Source of the DNA: Conoideocrella luteorostrata
Lineage: Eukaryota; Ascomycota; Sordariomycetes; Hypocreales; Clavicipitaceae
Direction of reading: 5' to 3'
DNA: 64,000 nt
NCBI GenBank assembly: GCA_032433595.1
Contig: JASWJB010000073.1
Span: 1 to 64,000 of the forward strand
Part shown: positions 46,485-57,544 of the stretch, one piece after another
How positions within the stretch are numbered: position 1 is the stretch's first letter
Layout of the letters: every line of letters begins with the position of its first letter
Notes under the pieces: generated by a model
What the model was told of the DNA's origin: nothing
What the model saw: only the letters and a program-made list of their open reading frames with translations
The model's database searches: none
Made by a program: the position numbers and the translations under genes

Positions 46485-46829
46485 TCAATCCTGCACCCCT
46501 CGAGACACTCCGAAATGCAGCATGCCTGCATCAACCCACAGAATCCTTGTATTAAGAAGTTGTTCCTGCAACGCCCAACCCCGATTGTGCATGGGACCCT
46601 GTGTGCCGTAGGATCTGTTTGACCAGGAAGGAAACATTGTTCGAGTCATGCATGCATGGTGGGAGATGGTCATTTGGACCCTGAAGCCGGAGAGGGACAT
46701 GGCGCGTAACTCTAATACCTTGACAACGAAAGAGACTGGCATGGCAGTTGCCAGCAACAAGCGTCGAAATAGTAAGGTCGGCGTTAAAACAAATAGCATA
46801 CACGCCGGATCATATAGAGAGGAGGTCAT
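46485..46829 (-). pseudogene. HET-domain protein relic
   Basis: The end of a HET domain is readable: ADLTISTLVAGNCHASLF (in one frame) then, after a frame change, RGWALQEQLLNTRILWVDAG, the conserved RGW-x-x-QE-x-L block. The upstream core (LWVDSLCI-type block) is not found, and a TGA follows shortly. Probable broken heterokaryon-incompatibility-type gene, perhaps extending to about 47,300. Confidence 0.45.
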
Positions 46830-49559
46830 ATGTCACATAAATGGGATCGTGGTCAATTGCTGAGGAGAGGATCCAGCGCAAGGCCTTCTCGGTTCTGTGA
46901 TGTATTGGCTCGCATCGTCGAAAAGAAAGGCTGCGTCCACTAGCAATACGATAGTCCGTTTCTTCCGGAACTTTGATGTTTCCGCCACCTCTTTTATGGC
47001 GTCGACAACCCCCCAGATCAAGTTATCAGTGTTGCGGCGTTCTTAGGGCCAGCCGGTATGCGCAGCAATTAAACATCATAGAGATTTCTCAGAGGAAAAA
47101 GCTCTTACCGTCTCACAAGCTCTAACCGGGCTTGTGCAGACTTTACGAAGTCATTTCCCAGCGTTGTTTGATCCATGAATAGCAGTGTGGCAGGAAGTAT
47201 GGCATCCAAAGGGAGAGGGGCCTGAACAGCGCTGTCAATATAGCCAAGTCGAGAGCAGACGGCTTTTATGAATCCGAACACATGTCTGCTCCGGCCTCTA
47301 CCAACAAGCGCAATGTTGTTGTGTTGGAGTTTAACAACGCCCTTGGAGACAAACTTGGCTTTCGTTCCCATAAATTTCCATGTCTTGGTATTCATATCGC
47401 AAATGTGCTTCGATTCTGGCGGATCACAATCATATTACTTGGAAAACACGAGGAGATTGTGGACCACAAAAGGCATTCAGAATGCAGAAAACTACACTTT
47501 TGGGGGCATGGGTGCACGCTTAATCTCGCCCAACGTCATATCAGGCAGGAATTCATGATGATACTGGACCCAACCAGGTGCTGCCGCTGGAACAGATGAG
47601 CATGGAGAAGCGGGATTATCACCATTCTTTGCGATTGGCTCACGATACAGTGACGTTCTTGACCAAGCGCAAGGAGCCTGTCGCAGCTGCGCACCGACGA
47701 CTAATTGCGTGTACACGCCGCCGCAAGATACACTTGAGACAACTCCGGGAGAGAAATCGCAAACAGTCTTGGGCGTGGCGTGGTTATCTGTACATCAGGG
47801 CAGCTAAAGACCACGACTACTACGTCTAGTACTAGAACTACAACGACTGAGTTCCCCTTTCATCATGGTTATTCCCATTTTAAGCAACGGACATCCCAGT
47901 CTCAGCGACCTGCATAGCTTCCCACGTGGCCGGGTCAAAAGACGCCAAGCCGACTATGGCCTGTGGGTTTTGGAAGCTTGACAGTATCAAGCCCGCAATC
48001 GATTTCAAATCCCTTATTTGGTGTCCGGACAAGGCTGGAGGGCTTCCGAAGGCATCACAGGATCAGAAGGCAAGCCACCCGGCATCAAAGTCACACAGCC
48101 GCCCTGGAGGAGCACAACGACAACGACAAAGAAGTCAAGCAGAAAAGAAACCAAAATGGTAGTCAGCCCGTGTACCAGGAAGACCTCCAAGGTATGCGAC
48201 CCAACCAAGGTCGTCTTACAGCCGCCCAGTGCCACGACCTGGCCTACTATCGCCATCTCCCCTGCCGCACTGAGAGCACTCGTACGCCGGCCATTAAAGA
48301 GACCACCGTCATTACAACGAGCTCGAGATCTTCAACGACTAGTAACCGTCCTTCACTCGCTGACAATCCAAAATTTTGACCGCCCTTTCGACAAGAAATG
48401 GTCTGGTGATCAATCCAAAATTCTTGCAACCCTGACCGCTGGCAAACTCATCATCCACACTTTCAGGGGAACGGCGATGCTTTCAACACCGGCCCAACGA
48501 TGAAGAAGCCATCAGCTACGGCCAAGCCAACGAAATTTATAATTTCGACAACGACGACGTGGCACCTCTGCTGTACTGACAAGGCGGTCAATCAGTACCT
48601 AGCGGCTGTCTCCTGCCATGCCCCATGGTTCATCGCTTGTGAAGAGGGCAAATACGTCTCTGCAAAAGTATTCCCCGTCCTTTCCACTGCAAAGACAAAA
48701 TGTTCAATCAATTCTCGCCCTAGATTCCATTGCCTGCGAAGAGGACAAATGCGTCAGTCGAGGCAAATCACCAAGCCGTTCGACGACAACTAGAACCACT
48801 GTCAGTGAGAGGCCATACACGACCGGCATATATAACGCCTATATCCGCGAGAACGCCACAAAGGATAAGGTAGCAGCCCATATCAAGAGCAAGGACGACT
48901 CCGACAATCGGATTGCTAGGAACAGCCCGGACAATAACATGACGGCATTTGCTTTGTTCAACGCCCCCTCATGGCTCTATCTTACAAACTACTGACCCTG
49001 CCATCCCGTTTATGTAGTATGGTGATACGATAGCGACCTCTGCAGGCAAGTTGAGGCACGACATGAAATTCAAGTTCTTGACTAAGTACCTAGGCAAGCG
49101 CGATAGAATAGAAATCGGACCCAATAGGGGTATCAGGCTTCCTCTATCCGTATCAGCGCAGGCGACACCAATTGGGCGACTGCGAATTTACAGAAAATGG
49201 GATACTAAGGAATCCTAGGATCCAAACCGTATAATTGATAGGCTCTTGGGTGTCTGTGGCGTTCCAGTAAGTGGCATCCACAATTTTGGAACATAATGGC
49301 TTCCTTCAACTTTCACATTCGCCTGAAATAAGAAAAGATAAGTAATTCTCTGACTGACAGGATCAGGCTCGTCATATGAACTGTCGATGGAAATGCTGAT
49401 GACATAGGCTTTAAATAGGGCTGAGGGACAATAGCAATGCCGGGTCTGGGAAAGTAATGCCCTCTAGAGAAGGGAGTGCCCGAAGGGTAGACTTTGTGAC
49501 ATGTAGGGTAGGGTAGTAATCCCTCACGCTTTCACCCACGGACTTAGAGTAGTTCGGTT
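46830..49559. other. Intergenic with unassigned fragments
   Basis: Minus frame 47,395-47,105 and several plus frames between 47,926 and 48,995 (for example KKPSATAKPTKFIISTTTTW) are protein-like but could not be joined or named. No full gene supported. Confidence 0.3.
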
Positions 49560-51296
49560 TTACTCATCAAAAAGGCTTCCTGTGCCATACGTAACTGGTT
49601 CCTCTCGCTGTGAATTGGTTCGGGCAGCTCTTCTAGCGGCCTTCCTCGCGGCCTGCCTCGTTGCCTCGGGTATCAAAGTATTGTCTACTTTAGTTTCTGG
49701 CGGCGCATCGCCATACTCCAGGTCAATGCAATAAACCTCCTGCCCATCGATTCTCGTTTTCTCCAACATTACAAACACAGCTTTAGCCACATTTCGCCAT
49801 ATATCTCTCATCAAAACCATGCGATCTTGCGGGAACATGCGGGCAGCGGCGACCATCTTCTTAGCGTCACCCATGTAGGTTGTCAAGTTCTTGCTCGTAT
49901 CTTCGAAAGAAGCCAGGCTTACAAATGGCTCCTCCTCGTCGGCAAGTTTTCCTAGGATCAGCATGAAACTGTTGCCCTTGTGCATATCGTCAGTAGGCTC
50001 AACATCTTGTCGCCAGTTAAAGTACCCGTAGGCGGCGAACTCGGCGGCTCCGTCGTTCATGAACATGCCGCGTTGTGAATCCCATTCATCCTGCGGTAGC
50101 CACATTGTGATCTCAAAGGGAAAATCTTCGTCAGTGACCTCAGTTTTCGAGTTCATGCCCTTTCGTATCATGAGAGCATTGCTATGGCTGCCTTCTAGTT
50201 CGTGCGACCTGGCGGGACTGATGTATCGAAATAAGAATATCAGGTGCATATTCGACGTGTAAGCTGGTGATTCAATACCGAATTCGGAGGCCCTTACTCG
50301 ACTGTACTGTCCCCCACCATGTGGTTTGATCCATATTCCGATTTGTTTCCTTTCTTCGCCAATCCTCTCCACGCACTGGAGCTTGAGCAAATATGCTTGC
50401 TGTGGTCCATGATAGAGACTCGTGTGTATTCGGAGTCCCTTATTAACAACCATGAACTCTGGCATGAACATGGTTGTGCTGCCCAAGTCAATATTTCCAG
50501 ATCCTCGAAAGTCTGCAGGACTGGTGGCGAAAACGCCGTAACATTTCTGATCTGGAGACGACTTCCTCCAACCAAAGATGCTAAGATCGTTCACAGATTT
50601 TGAAATTTCTTCCTGGAGCCTCAAAAACGAACGCTCTCCCTCCCCATAGAGCAACGGCATGCCAACGTCGAAAATCCCGAGCAAACAGTATGCCATATCT
50701 TCTATGCGAGTAGTTTGCCGCTCAGAAACCCATGACATTCGTCGTGCAACTGGAAGTGTGTACATTGACTCAGGCGACTCAAGCACATCTTCGGTAATCC
50801 CCGTGATATCCGCGAGGGTGTGCGTAAGACTGGATTTGGTGCCCCGGAAATTCCATTCCCCATCATAAAACTCGACATTGCGTGGTGCAATCAATTCCTG
50901 CAAAGTCCATCCACGGGTGAACCATCGGCAGGCTTTGAAAGCCTTGCTGTCCGGACTACTACTTGCAGGCAAGTCGGCAAGCCAAGCATAGCAAACAACC
51001 GACTTCCGATACCAATGAAACATGGAGTTGATGGCCTCGCTCAGCTCGACGAGATTCTTCTTGTCGATGCAACAGGTGTCAACCCAAGCATATTTCAGAC
51101 CAGCAGCACGCGCGAACTGGCATGCTTTACGAATCTTGACGAAGCCCTTCTTCTGCGCTTTTGCGTCGTCGCCCAAATGGGCGACATCATGTAGCGTAAC
51201 TTCATCGTCTGCCCAGGTATGAGATAGTATGGCATATTGCGGGACGTCTCCAATGAAGTCTTCAAGTTGCATCGACTCAACGTTAATGAGCCGCAT
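49560..51296 (-). CDS. HET-domain (heterokaryon incompatibility-type) protein, single exon
   Basis: 578 residues, uninterrupted. The HET domain begins almost at the N-terminus: YAILSHTWADDEVTLHD (22-38), KIRKACQFARAAGLKYAWVDTCCIDK, ELSEAINSMFHWYR and WFTRGWTLQELIAP, the three conserved HET blocks in order. Then RIEDMAYCLLGIFDVGMPLLYGEG, typical of the HET-E/HET-D/HET-R-like subgroup whose C-termini vary. The C-terminal half has no recognised repeat (no WD40, no ankyrin) and ends in an Arg/Ala-rich helix. Such proteins act in non-self recognition and can trigger cell death. A role in this organism is inferred from the family only. A broken HET relic lies 3 kb away. Confidence 0.9.
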   Translation of the reverse strand: MRLINVESMQLEDFIGDVPQYAILSHTWADDEVTLHDVAHLGDDAKAQKKGFVKIRKACQFARAAGLKYAWVDTCCIDKKNLVELSEAINSMFHWYRKSVVCYAWLADLPASSSPDSKAFKACRWFTRGWTLQELIAPRNVEFYDGEWNFRGTKSSLTHTLADITGITEDVLESPESMYTLPVARRMSWVSERQTTRIEDMAYCLLGIFDVGMPLLYGEGERSFLRLQEEISKSVNDLSIFGWRKSSPDQKCYGVFATSPADFRGSGNIDLGSTTMFMPEFMVVNKGLRIHTSLYHGPQQAYLLKLQCVERIGEERKQIGIWIKPHGGGQYSRVRASEFGIESPAYTSNMHLIFLFRYISPARSHELEGSHSNALMIRKGMNSKTEVTDEDFPFEITMWLPQDEWDSQRGMFMNDGAAEFAAYGYFNWRQDVEPTDDMHKGNSFMLILGKLADEEEPFVSLASFEDTSKNLTTYMGDAKKMVAAARMFPQDRMVLMRDIWRNVAKAVFVMLEKTRIDGQEVYCIDLEYGDAPPETKVDNTLIPEATRQAARKAARRAARTNSQREEPVTYGTGSLFDE

Positions 51297-52743
51297 GGTC
51301 CTGATGGTTGGCGGTCTCAGGAACCGTGGTCCTGATTGTTCGGTCGCCGCGCAGACTGCTTCTGCGGTTATGAGAGAGTAGTCTATGGTCTATAGGCAAA
51401 TTTTTGCATGCTGGTGGTAGGGCCTGCATACCTGGGCAGGCTGAAGAGGTTGAGCTGCATTGCGGCTGGGGCTGTTCCTCGACGGTCAATCGGACCTGAT
51501 CTGGTCCGTTCTGGTGTGATCCGGTAGTGCACTCCTTAGTAACCAAACAGCGGCCGCAGGTGTGGCACAAGTGTAACAGGCTTGATTCGCCGACGGGGAG
51601 GCTCATGTAGAACCGTTGAGCTCCTATAACAAGGATCCTCGGATACCAGAAAGGGCCGTTGCCCAAAAACAGAGACTAAGTTCAGCGTCTTTGTCCGCAC
51701 TACCAGTAGCTGTAGTTCTGTTAGTTGAGCGCATTACACTCACTGCCATTGCGTCCACAAATACCTCACCATCCGTTACGGCCCTTTCAGTGAGCTTTCT
51801 GCGTAGTTACTCATGGACACAAATTGCCAACGTCGTGTCACAATACTGGAATAGCGAGCTCGCCGATCATGTTGGGTTGTTAGTTGCACTCAATGTGGGC
51901 GGATTTGCACTGCTGCTAGCGACGCAGTCTTGGCACTTGTCAGTTTAGCTTAGGGCGATCACGGCCTAGCGGCTATCGTCGATGAATGTGAGCCCACCCT
52001 TGGCCTCCTATTTCCCTCCGCAGACTGGCCACAGCCAGGCATTCTGAAGAGGTCTTTCAGAGGTGAGTTGTCCGGATCCGCACGACACGACACTGGCCCA
52101 ACCCAGATCATACTACCAGGATCATACTATCGGGGAGTCACCCCCATGCGCGTACATCTCATCAGCAAACCAGGGAATGGATCCGAGAGTGGTCGAGGGA
52201 AACTTGACTTGGCCTGGTGGATCTGTGTGGGCAAACAAGCCATTGGCCCGCGGTCGGCGCAAACAGAGCGCTCTATCCACTCACCAGCCGCTATCCACAA
52301 GCCCCCAAGGCCCTAAGCGGCCCTTTCGTGGGGGGATCCAATTCACAGCCAGCCGACGCCCATGCACGCCGTCCCGTAAAGTCAAATTCATTGTGAACCG
52401 TGGGGGGCAGAGTTTCGTTGCACGCTGCGCTACTGATGGCAAATGGACCAAAAGCCGCTGGCTAACTAATCAGCACATAGAAGGGGAAATGGGGCCTGTC
52501 CGGTGTATTTTTGTTTGACGTGAATCCCGTGTAGAAGTCTGGGCATCCAATGGGGCAGATGTATGGTAAGGTAAGCAGGACGGTTCCTTCCTTCCGGATC
52601 TTTATACCCGCCCAGCGCCCTTTCTTTCTCATCATGCTGGTTCCTCCGTCACTCTTGCTTTGTATTCTCCCCCCTCAAGTTGACCAGCCATCCCTTTTCT
52701 TGAGTAGATCTCACCAAGATAAGCTCCTTTAGCTATCGTTATT
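51297..52743. other. Divergent promoter region between HET and aldolase genes
   Basis: No supported gene. A 110-codon frame at 51,616-51,948 (+) has no ATG. Upstream of the aldolase start, 52,615-52,680 is pyrimidine-rich, as is common before highly expressed fungal genes, with a CTTTATACCC element near 52,598. Confidence 0.4.
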
Positions 52744-53721
52744 ATGACCGCATCAACGTCAAACGGCTGCCGCAGTGGCACAAGTGGCCAGTTCAGCCCT
52801 CTAGAATGTGGTGTTTATGTCCCAACCGTTGCCTTTTTCAAGCCTGACGACAGCATTGACGCAGAAGTCACCAAATCACATGCTAGGCGATTGGTTGCTG
52901 CTGGCGTCGCCGGCCTCGTCACGCACGGCTCCAACGGCGAAGCAGTCCACCTCGACCATACTGAACGCAAACTGATCACTCGTCTTACTCGTACCGCGCT
53001 GGAAGAAGCAGGCAGGGCACAGCTGCCCATTATTGTCGGCTGCGGTGCGCAATCTACCCGAGAAACTATTCAACTTTGTCGAGATGCCGGTGAATCTGGA
53101 GGTTCCCACGCTTTGATCCTGCCTCCATCTTACTACGGCAGCTTGCTGAACACAGATCTCATCATCGAGCATTTCCGGGCCGTGGCGGATGCCAGTCCGG
53201 TTCCCCTTCTAATCTACAATTTTCCAGCCCCCTGCGGAGGCCTAGATCTTAGCTCAGATACGATTCTGACTCTGGCCAAGCACCCCAACATTGTGGGGGT
53301 GAAGCTGACCTGTGGAAACACAGGCAAGTTGGCTCGCATTGTCGCAGGCACAAAGGGGACCTCTTTCAGAACCTATGGCGGGAGTGCCGATTTCACCATC
53401 CAGACGCTGTCTGTCGGTGGCCACGGTGTTATTGCTGGCCTCGCCAACATATCTCCATCAGCATGCAACGAAGTGGTCAGGCTCTGGACAAGCGGCAAGG
53501 TGGAAGAGGCCGTCGAGCTGCAAGGCATTGTTGCTCGGGGCGACTGGGCTGCTATCAAGGGTGGATTCATCTCTGTTAAGGCTGCTCTCCAGAGATATCA
53601 TGGCTATGGCGGCCAGCCCCGCAAGCCTTGCACTTTGCTGGAGGGTAAGTCCCTCGAAGCTCAAATGGCCGAGTTTCAAGAGTTGGTAGATCTTGAGACC
53701 AATGTAAGTGCGTCTGCGTAG
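52744..53721 (+). CDS. DapA-family class I aldolase/lyase, single exon
   Basis: 325 residues, (beta/alpha)8 barrel. The Schiff-base Lys is at 187 in GVKLT and the catalytic Tyr at 158 in IYNFP; the family GTTGE loop position reads HGSNGE (61-66). Length and motif order match dihydrodipicolinate-synthase-like proteins. Fungi make lysine by the aminoadipate route, so the product is not likely diaminopimelate. Candidates are 4-hydroxy-2-oxoglutarate aldolase or a keto-deoxy sugar-acid aldolase (for example of galacturonate catabolism). It has no targeting signal, so probably cytosolic. It is convergent with a dihydroxyacetone kinase gene 350 bases away; an aldolase releasing a C3 unit next to a C3 kinase is suggestive but not proof of a pathway. 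Confidence 0.88.
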   Translation: MTASTSNGCRSGTSGQFSPLECGVYVPTVAFFKPDDSIDAEVTKSHARRLVAAGVAGLVTHGSNGEAVHLDHTERKLITRLTRTALEEAGRAQLPIIVGCGAQSTRETIQLCRDAGESGGSHALILPPSYYGSLLNTDLIIEHFRAVADASPVPLLIYNFPAPCGGLDLSSDTILTLAKHPNIVGVKLTCGNTGKLARIVAGTKGTSFRTYGGSADFTIQTLSVGGHGVIAGLANISPSACNEVVRLWTSGKVEEAVELQGIVARGDWAAIKGGFISVKAALQRYHGYGGQPRKPCTLLEGKSLEAQMAEFQELVDLETNVSASA

Positions 53722-54072
53722 ACGGTGAGGAACGATATAAGATAGTGCATATCAGCAACGTGGGATTGAAGTTGAGGATGTGGGGGCGGATGGAAATTTC
53801 TCGGTGGCGGAAATAATGGATCGTAGTATACAGGGTGGATAGCACATTTGGCGTTGGATAGGGAATTGACTTGGCACAGATTTCGCCATTTTCTTTATAT
53901 TTTACAATGAGTCGATGTTGAATAGTTGTTTTGAATCCGCAGCCACATGAATATTTGAGTCCAGGGTCATGTTCTTGTTCGAAAACAAATCGACTCTGAA
54001 AACACCAACACTATGCAGATACAAACATCCCAGGGCACATCACGATTTATTGAAATTTCCTAGCTAGTGCAG
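53722..54072. other. Shared 3-prime region of two convergent genes
   Basis: 350 bases between the aldolase and kinase stop codons; no gene. Confidence 0.5.
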
Positions 54073-56061
54073 CTACAGCAGTAAACCATCCAGAAACTTT
54101 ACCAATCCATAAGCTCCAGGGTCGGGACACGAATTCCACCCATCGGCACTCACATATATCGACCGACCCAAGCTCGCCTCCATGCCCTTGGTTGAGTCAC
54201 ATCCCTTTTGGGCGGCTTCCACAGCGCTCCTCAAGTCAAGGGTTTGCGCCAGAGTGGCCACAAACGGAGCCAGTGCATCAACGACTGTCCTATCACCAGG
54301 CTGAGCAGGTGTATACTTGGCCAGGCTGGTCAAAGCGGCTAGCAGCCCAGCAGCCCAGATCTGTGGCGTGATTTCCTGCTGTGTCTCCGACGACGAGGAT
54401 TGGAGGCCGGAGGCGAGGGCGTTGATGAAAATTGCATACAAGGCTCCCGACGTGCCGTCCATGCTTGCCTCGACGACTTGGGCAATCTCGCGGACTAGGC
54501 GGACCGTGTCGGACGTCACAGGCGCAGAGGAGATGTGTTTGAGGACAGCCTGTGCGCCGGTTTTCAGGCAGAGACCGCAGTCTCCATCGCCGACAAGAGT
54601 GTCGTACTTGGTGATTTGGGCCTCGGATGAGACGAGATTTGTGAGAGCGGCGTTGAGCTTTTGCTTCGCGAGCTCGGGGTTGACTGTGTGGTCAGCGAAC
54701 CAAAAGTACATTTAGTGGAATAAGGGTACTCCTGGCTTACTAGTGAGGTTCCTGGAGACTTGTTTATCTCGCTCAACGACGGCTTTGCTATCCTCCTCAG
54801 ATGCTCTACTGGTATCAATACCTCGCTGCCAATTCGTAGCCCGAACCGGAGGCGACCAGCCCGCCGCATCGGCAGGCGCATCAAGCAGCTCGACAAACGA
54901 CTTGTCCACGACCTTCAGCAGAGTGATGCTAAACCCCAGGCCGTTCAAACTGGTCATGTACGTGCCGCTGAGCAAGCGAACAGGCCGAACGGAGTACGTG
55001 GCATCCAGCTGATCGACGACTTCTGTCGTGATTGCTCCTAATTCAAGGGCGCTAACCCCGCCCAGGTTATTGACCAGGACAACAAGCCCATCAGGAGGTT
55101 GGACGTTAATGTAAGCGCGATCTTTGTCGGTTTGGTCCAGTAGTTGCTCGAGCATGGTGGACACCAGGCCAGACAAGTCCGTCTTGACGCGTCCGAAACC
55201 TTCCTCGTTGTGGATTCCCATGCCGATTTCGATCTCGTCGCCCAGTTCATCGGGGACAAGTTCTCGCCCAGGCACGTGGACGTGGGAGAGAGATGCGCCA
55301 ACAGTGGCTACGTTTTGAGAGGCCAGGTGGGCAATGTGGTAGACCTGCTCGAAGGGTGCCCTGCGCACGCCAAATATATACCGCGTCAGTGGGTGGTCAA
55401 GAAACAAACAGCCTGAATCGAACCAATGAAGAACAAGTCACAAAGAACATAACATTTATTTTATACTCACCCAGATGCTGCCAAAGCACCCGCAATTTTC
55501 TGCACCAGGACGGTGCCAGCTAGTCCTCGTCGACCGATTCTCCCTCCTCGAGCTCTCCCGACACCTACATCGTCGCCCACAACGAGCAACTCCGTCTTGA
55601 TGCCTTCAGCTCGAGCCTTCTCAACCGCCATACCGAAGTGAAGCATATCGCCGGTGTAGTTCATGACGATGACAAGTATGCCTCTTTCTGGCTGAGCAGA
55701 TCCCACTCGTCGAATAGCACGAGATACCTGTTCGGCTGATGGGGAGGCGAATACAGACCCGGCCACCGCGGCGGTTAGGAAGCCCTTGCCGACGAGGCCC
55801 GCGAAGGAAGGCTCATGGCCCGAACCGCCGCCCGATATGAGGGCTACGGCGGGCTGGGAGGCGGCGTCGCGAAGAAGCACCGTCTTCTGAGCTGCGTCAA
55901 ACACGAGGGACGGGTTGGTGTAGGTAGTTGCACGAAGGGCAGCGACGACAACTGCCGCAGCATCGTTGGAGAAGTGCTTGGCTAAATCATGTAGAGCTAT
56001 CAGAATATGCTAATACACGCCAGCCGTCTTCATCTATCCAAAACAGTAGCTTACCAGACAT
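54073..56061 (-). CDS. DAK1: Dihydroxyacetone kinase, 4 exons
   Basis: Phosphorylates dihydroxyacetone (and possibly glyceraldehyde) with ATP; cytosolic, used in glycerol and methylglyoxal/DHA detoxification. Exons are 56061-56055, 55981-55471, 55360-54741 and 54683-54073; the first is only 7 nt. Introns are 73, 110 and 57 nt; phases sum to 582 residues. The DhaK domain shows SGGGSGHEPSFAGLVGKG, the NYTGDMLHFGMA block, and SHVHVPGRE with the His199/His201 region that binds the substrate covalently. The DhaL domain shows VGDGDCGLCLKTGA (Mg-ATP acidic site) and MDGTSGALYAIF. A linker of about 40 residues joins them. All key motifs are intact. The neighbouring convergent aldolase may supply a triose (inference). 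Confidence 0.92.
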
Positions 56062-57175
56062 TGTCACAATGAGGAGTAATAGATGTCAATGGGGGAAGCT
56101 CAAAAAGCGCCTGGACTGTTGACAGTCGGACATGAAGAAGAACTCGATGAGCTGTACCCCCCATCTTCCAGGTCGGATTAAACAAATCAAAGCCGTATAT
56201 GGCGTCCACTCAGCGTTTCTGCTATGCCGCCAATTCCTGCCCCCAATTTGGGGTGTTTGCTGTCATGCTGCGCCATGGTGTATATGACGATACGGCCGGC
56301 CGATGGTCGCCAGCCCACCTGGCAGCTTGGATGCTTCCCGACAGAAGACTAATCTGCGGTGCGTTGACCCCGCTGCAGTTGGTGGGATATGCCCCACGAT
56401 GTGCAATGTGACCCCCACCCCGCACACTGTGACCATGGACCATGGAGTGTCAAACTCTGGAATGAAATTCACTTGTCTCACCGAACTGCCCCCCATCTAA
56501 GTGAGCTGTGCCTCATTGACCCCCATTTACACGTGCAGCGGCTGCCCTGGATTCCATCAATTCCCCGATTCCGCGGAGTGTAGGTAATATTCCGAGTGAC
56601 CAGGATCATATTTTAATATGCTCAGGTTCAATAATGCCCCCCGCGCCGGAGAACTGCCATGCGCTGGGTCGCCAGCTTGCAGCAATATGTGGACGAGGGA
56701 CGAGGTCCAGCGTGGGGATCATCCATTTGTGCGCAGAAAGACACAAACCAGCCTTGTCGCATAAGCCATAACAAGCCCACTCTGTTCAATCTGCCTGACT
56801 TGAGCTGGCCGCTAAGCGATATTTAATCCAGTATGGAGTCTCTTGTGATGAGCAACAACGTAGAAAGTGCCGGCCGTTCCGATGCCGCGAGGCGGATTTC
56901 ACAGCGTGTGTGAGGACCGGTTTCAATAATACACCACGTATCCTGCACACGCTAAACATCAAACGCCATGAACATCACCCACTCACTCAAATGCACAGAA
57001 TGACCCTAAATAAAACCAACACTTATATACCCTTGCTAGATATGTTTAGAATAATTATACTTTAACACGCCGCGACTCCGTAAATCACGGCCATCGTAAA
57101 TATTTTAGCAACTCATTTCATCCAACCCAACCCCAACCCCCCCGCCATTCGGCAAAGTCTGGCATCGCATTGCAT
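56062..57175. other. Intergenic, no supported gene
   Basis: Upstream region of the kinase and 3-prime side of the Kazal gene. No coherent reading frame. Confidence 0.45.
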
Positions 57176-57544
57176 TCATATCTTGCACTCTCCCGTTGAT
57201 ACGACTTTAGCGCCCGCAAGCGCAGCCATACACTTATTCGAATACGTCTTCTTGTCGGCGGCACAAACGGGTTGGTAGACCTGCGCGCAGACGTGCTGTT
57301 CACCGGTTGTCGACTCTTCTCGCTGGACTTTACAGTCGTCAACTTCCTGTTCCTTAGCAAACGAGCATCTACCTGATTTGACGAGCGGCGCCAGCAAAGT
57401 ACTGTACGCTGCGCATGTACTAGTTGGGGAGTTTCGTCATGCAACGCAACAGAGCACAACGCAAAGCAACGTACCTGGGCTGGCAAGACCGACCTGCAAC
57501 AGCATGGCTGCTGCGCCAAGAAGGGCGACAAGACGTGCGCACAT
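57176..57544 (-). CDS. Secreted Kazal-type protease-inhibitor-like protein, 2 exons
   Basis: 100 residues. Exon 1 57544-57475 encodes a signal peptide (MCARLVALLGAAAMLLQVGLAS). A 66-nt intron (GTACGT..GCGCAG) keeps the frame, and exon 2 is 57408-57176. The C-terminal Kazal core has C-x7-C-x10-C spacing, CAQVYQPVCAADKKTYSNKC, the classic PVCAxDxxTYxNxC signature, then C-x14-C to the end (GECKI). Two further Cys lie upstream (SGRC and DDC), giving six in total as expected for three disulfides. The likely role is secreted inhibition of serine proteases, for example of a host or competitor. The reactive-site residue would be near the second core Cys. A TATAAATA element lies about 120 bases upstream. 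Confidence 0.85.

Noticed and set aside
51616..51948. 110-codon plus-strand frame with hydrophobic segments
   Set aside because: Its first codon is TTG and no ATG is in frame; no exon could be attached.
52744..53721. Dihydrodipicolinate synthase of lysine biosynthesis
   Set aside because: Fold and catalytic residues match, but fungi use the aminoadipate route, so only the aldolase superfamily is claimed.
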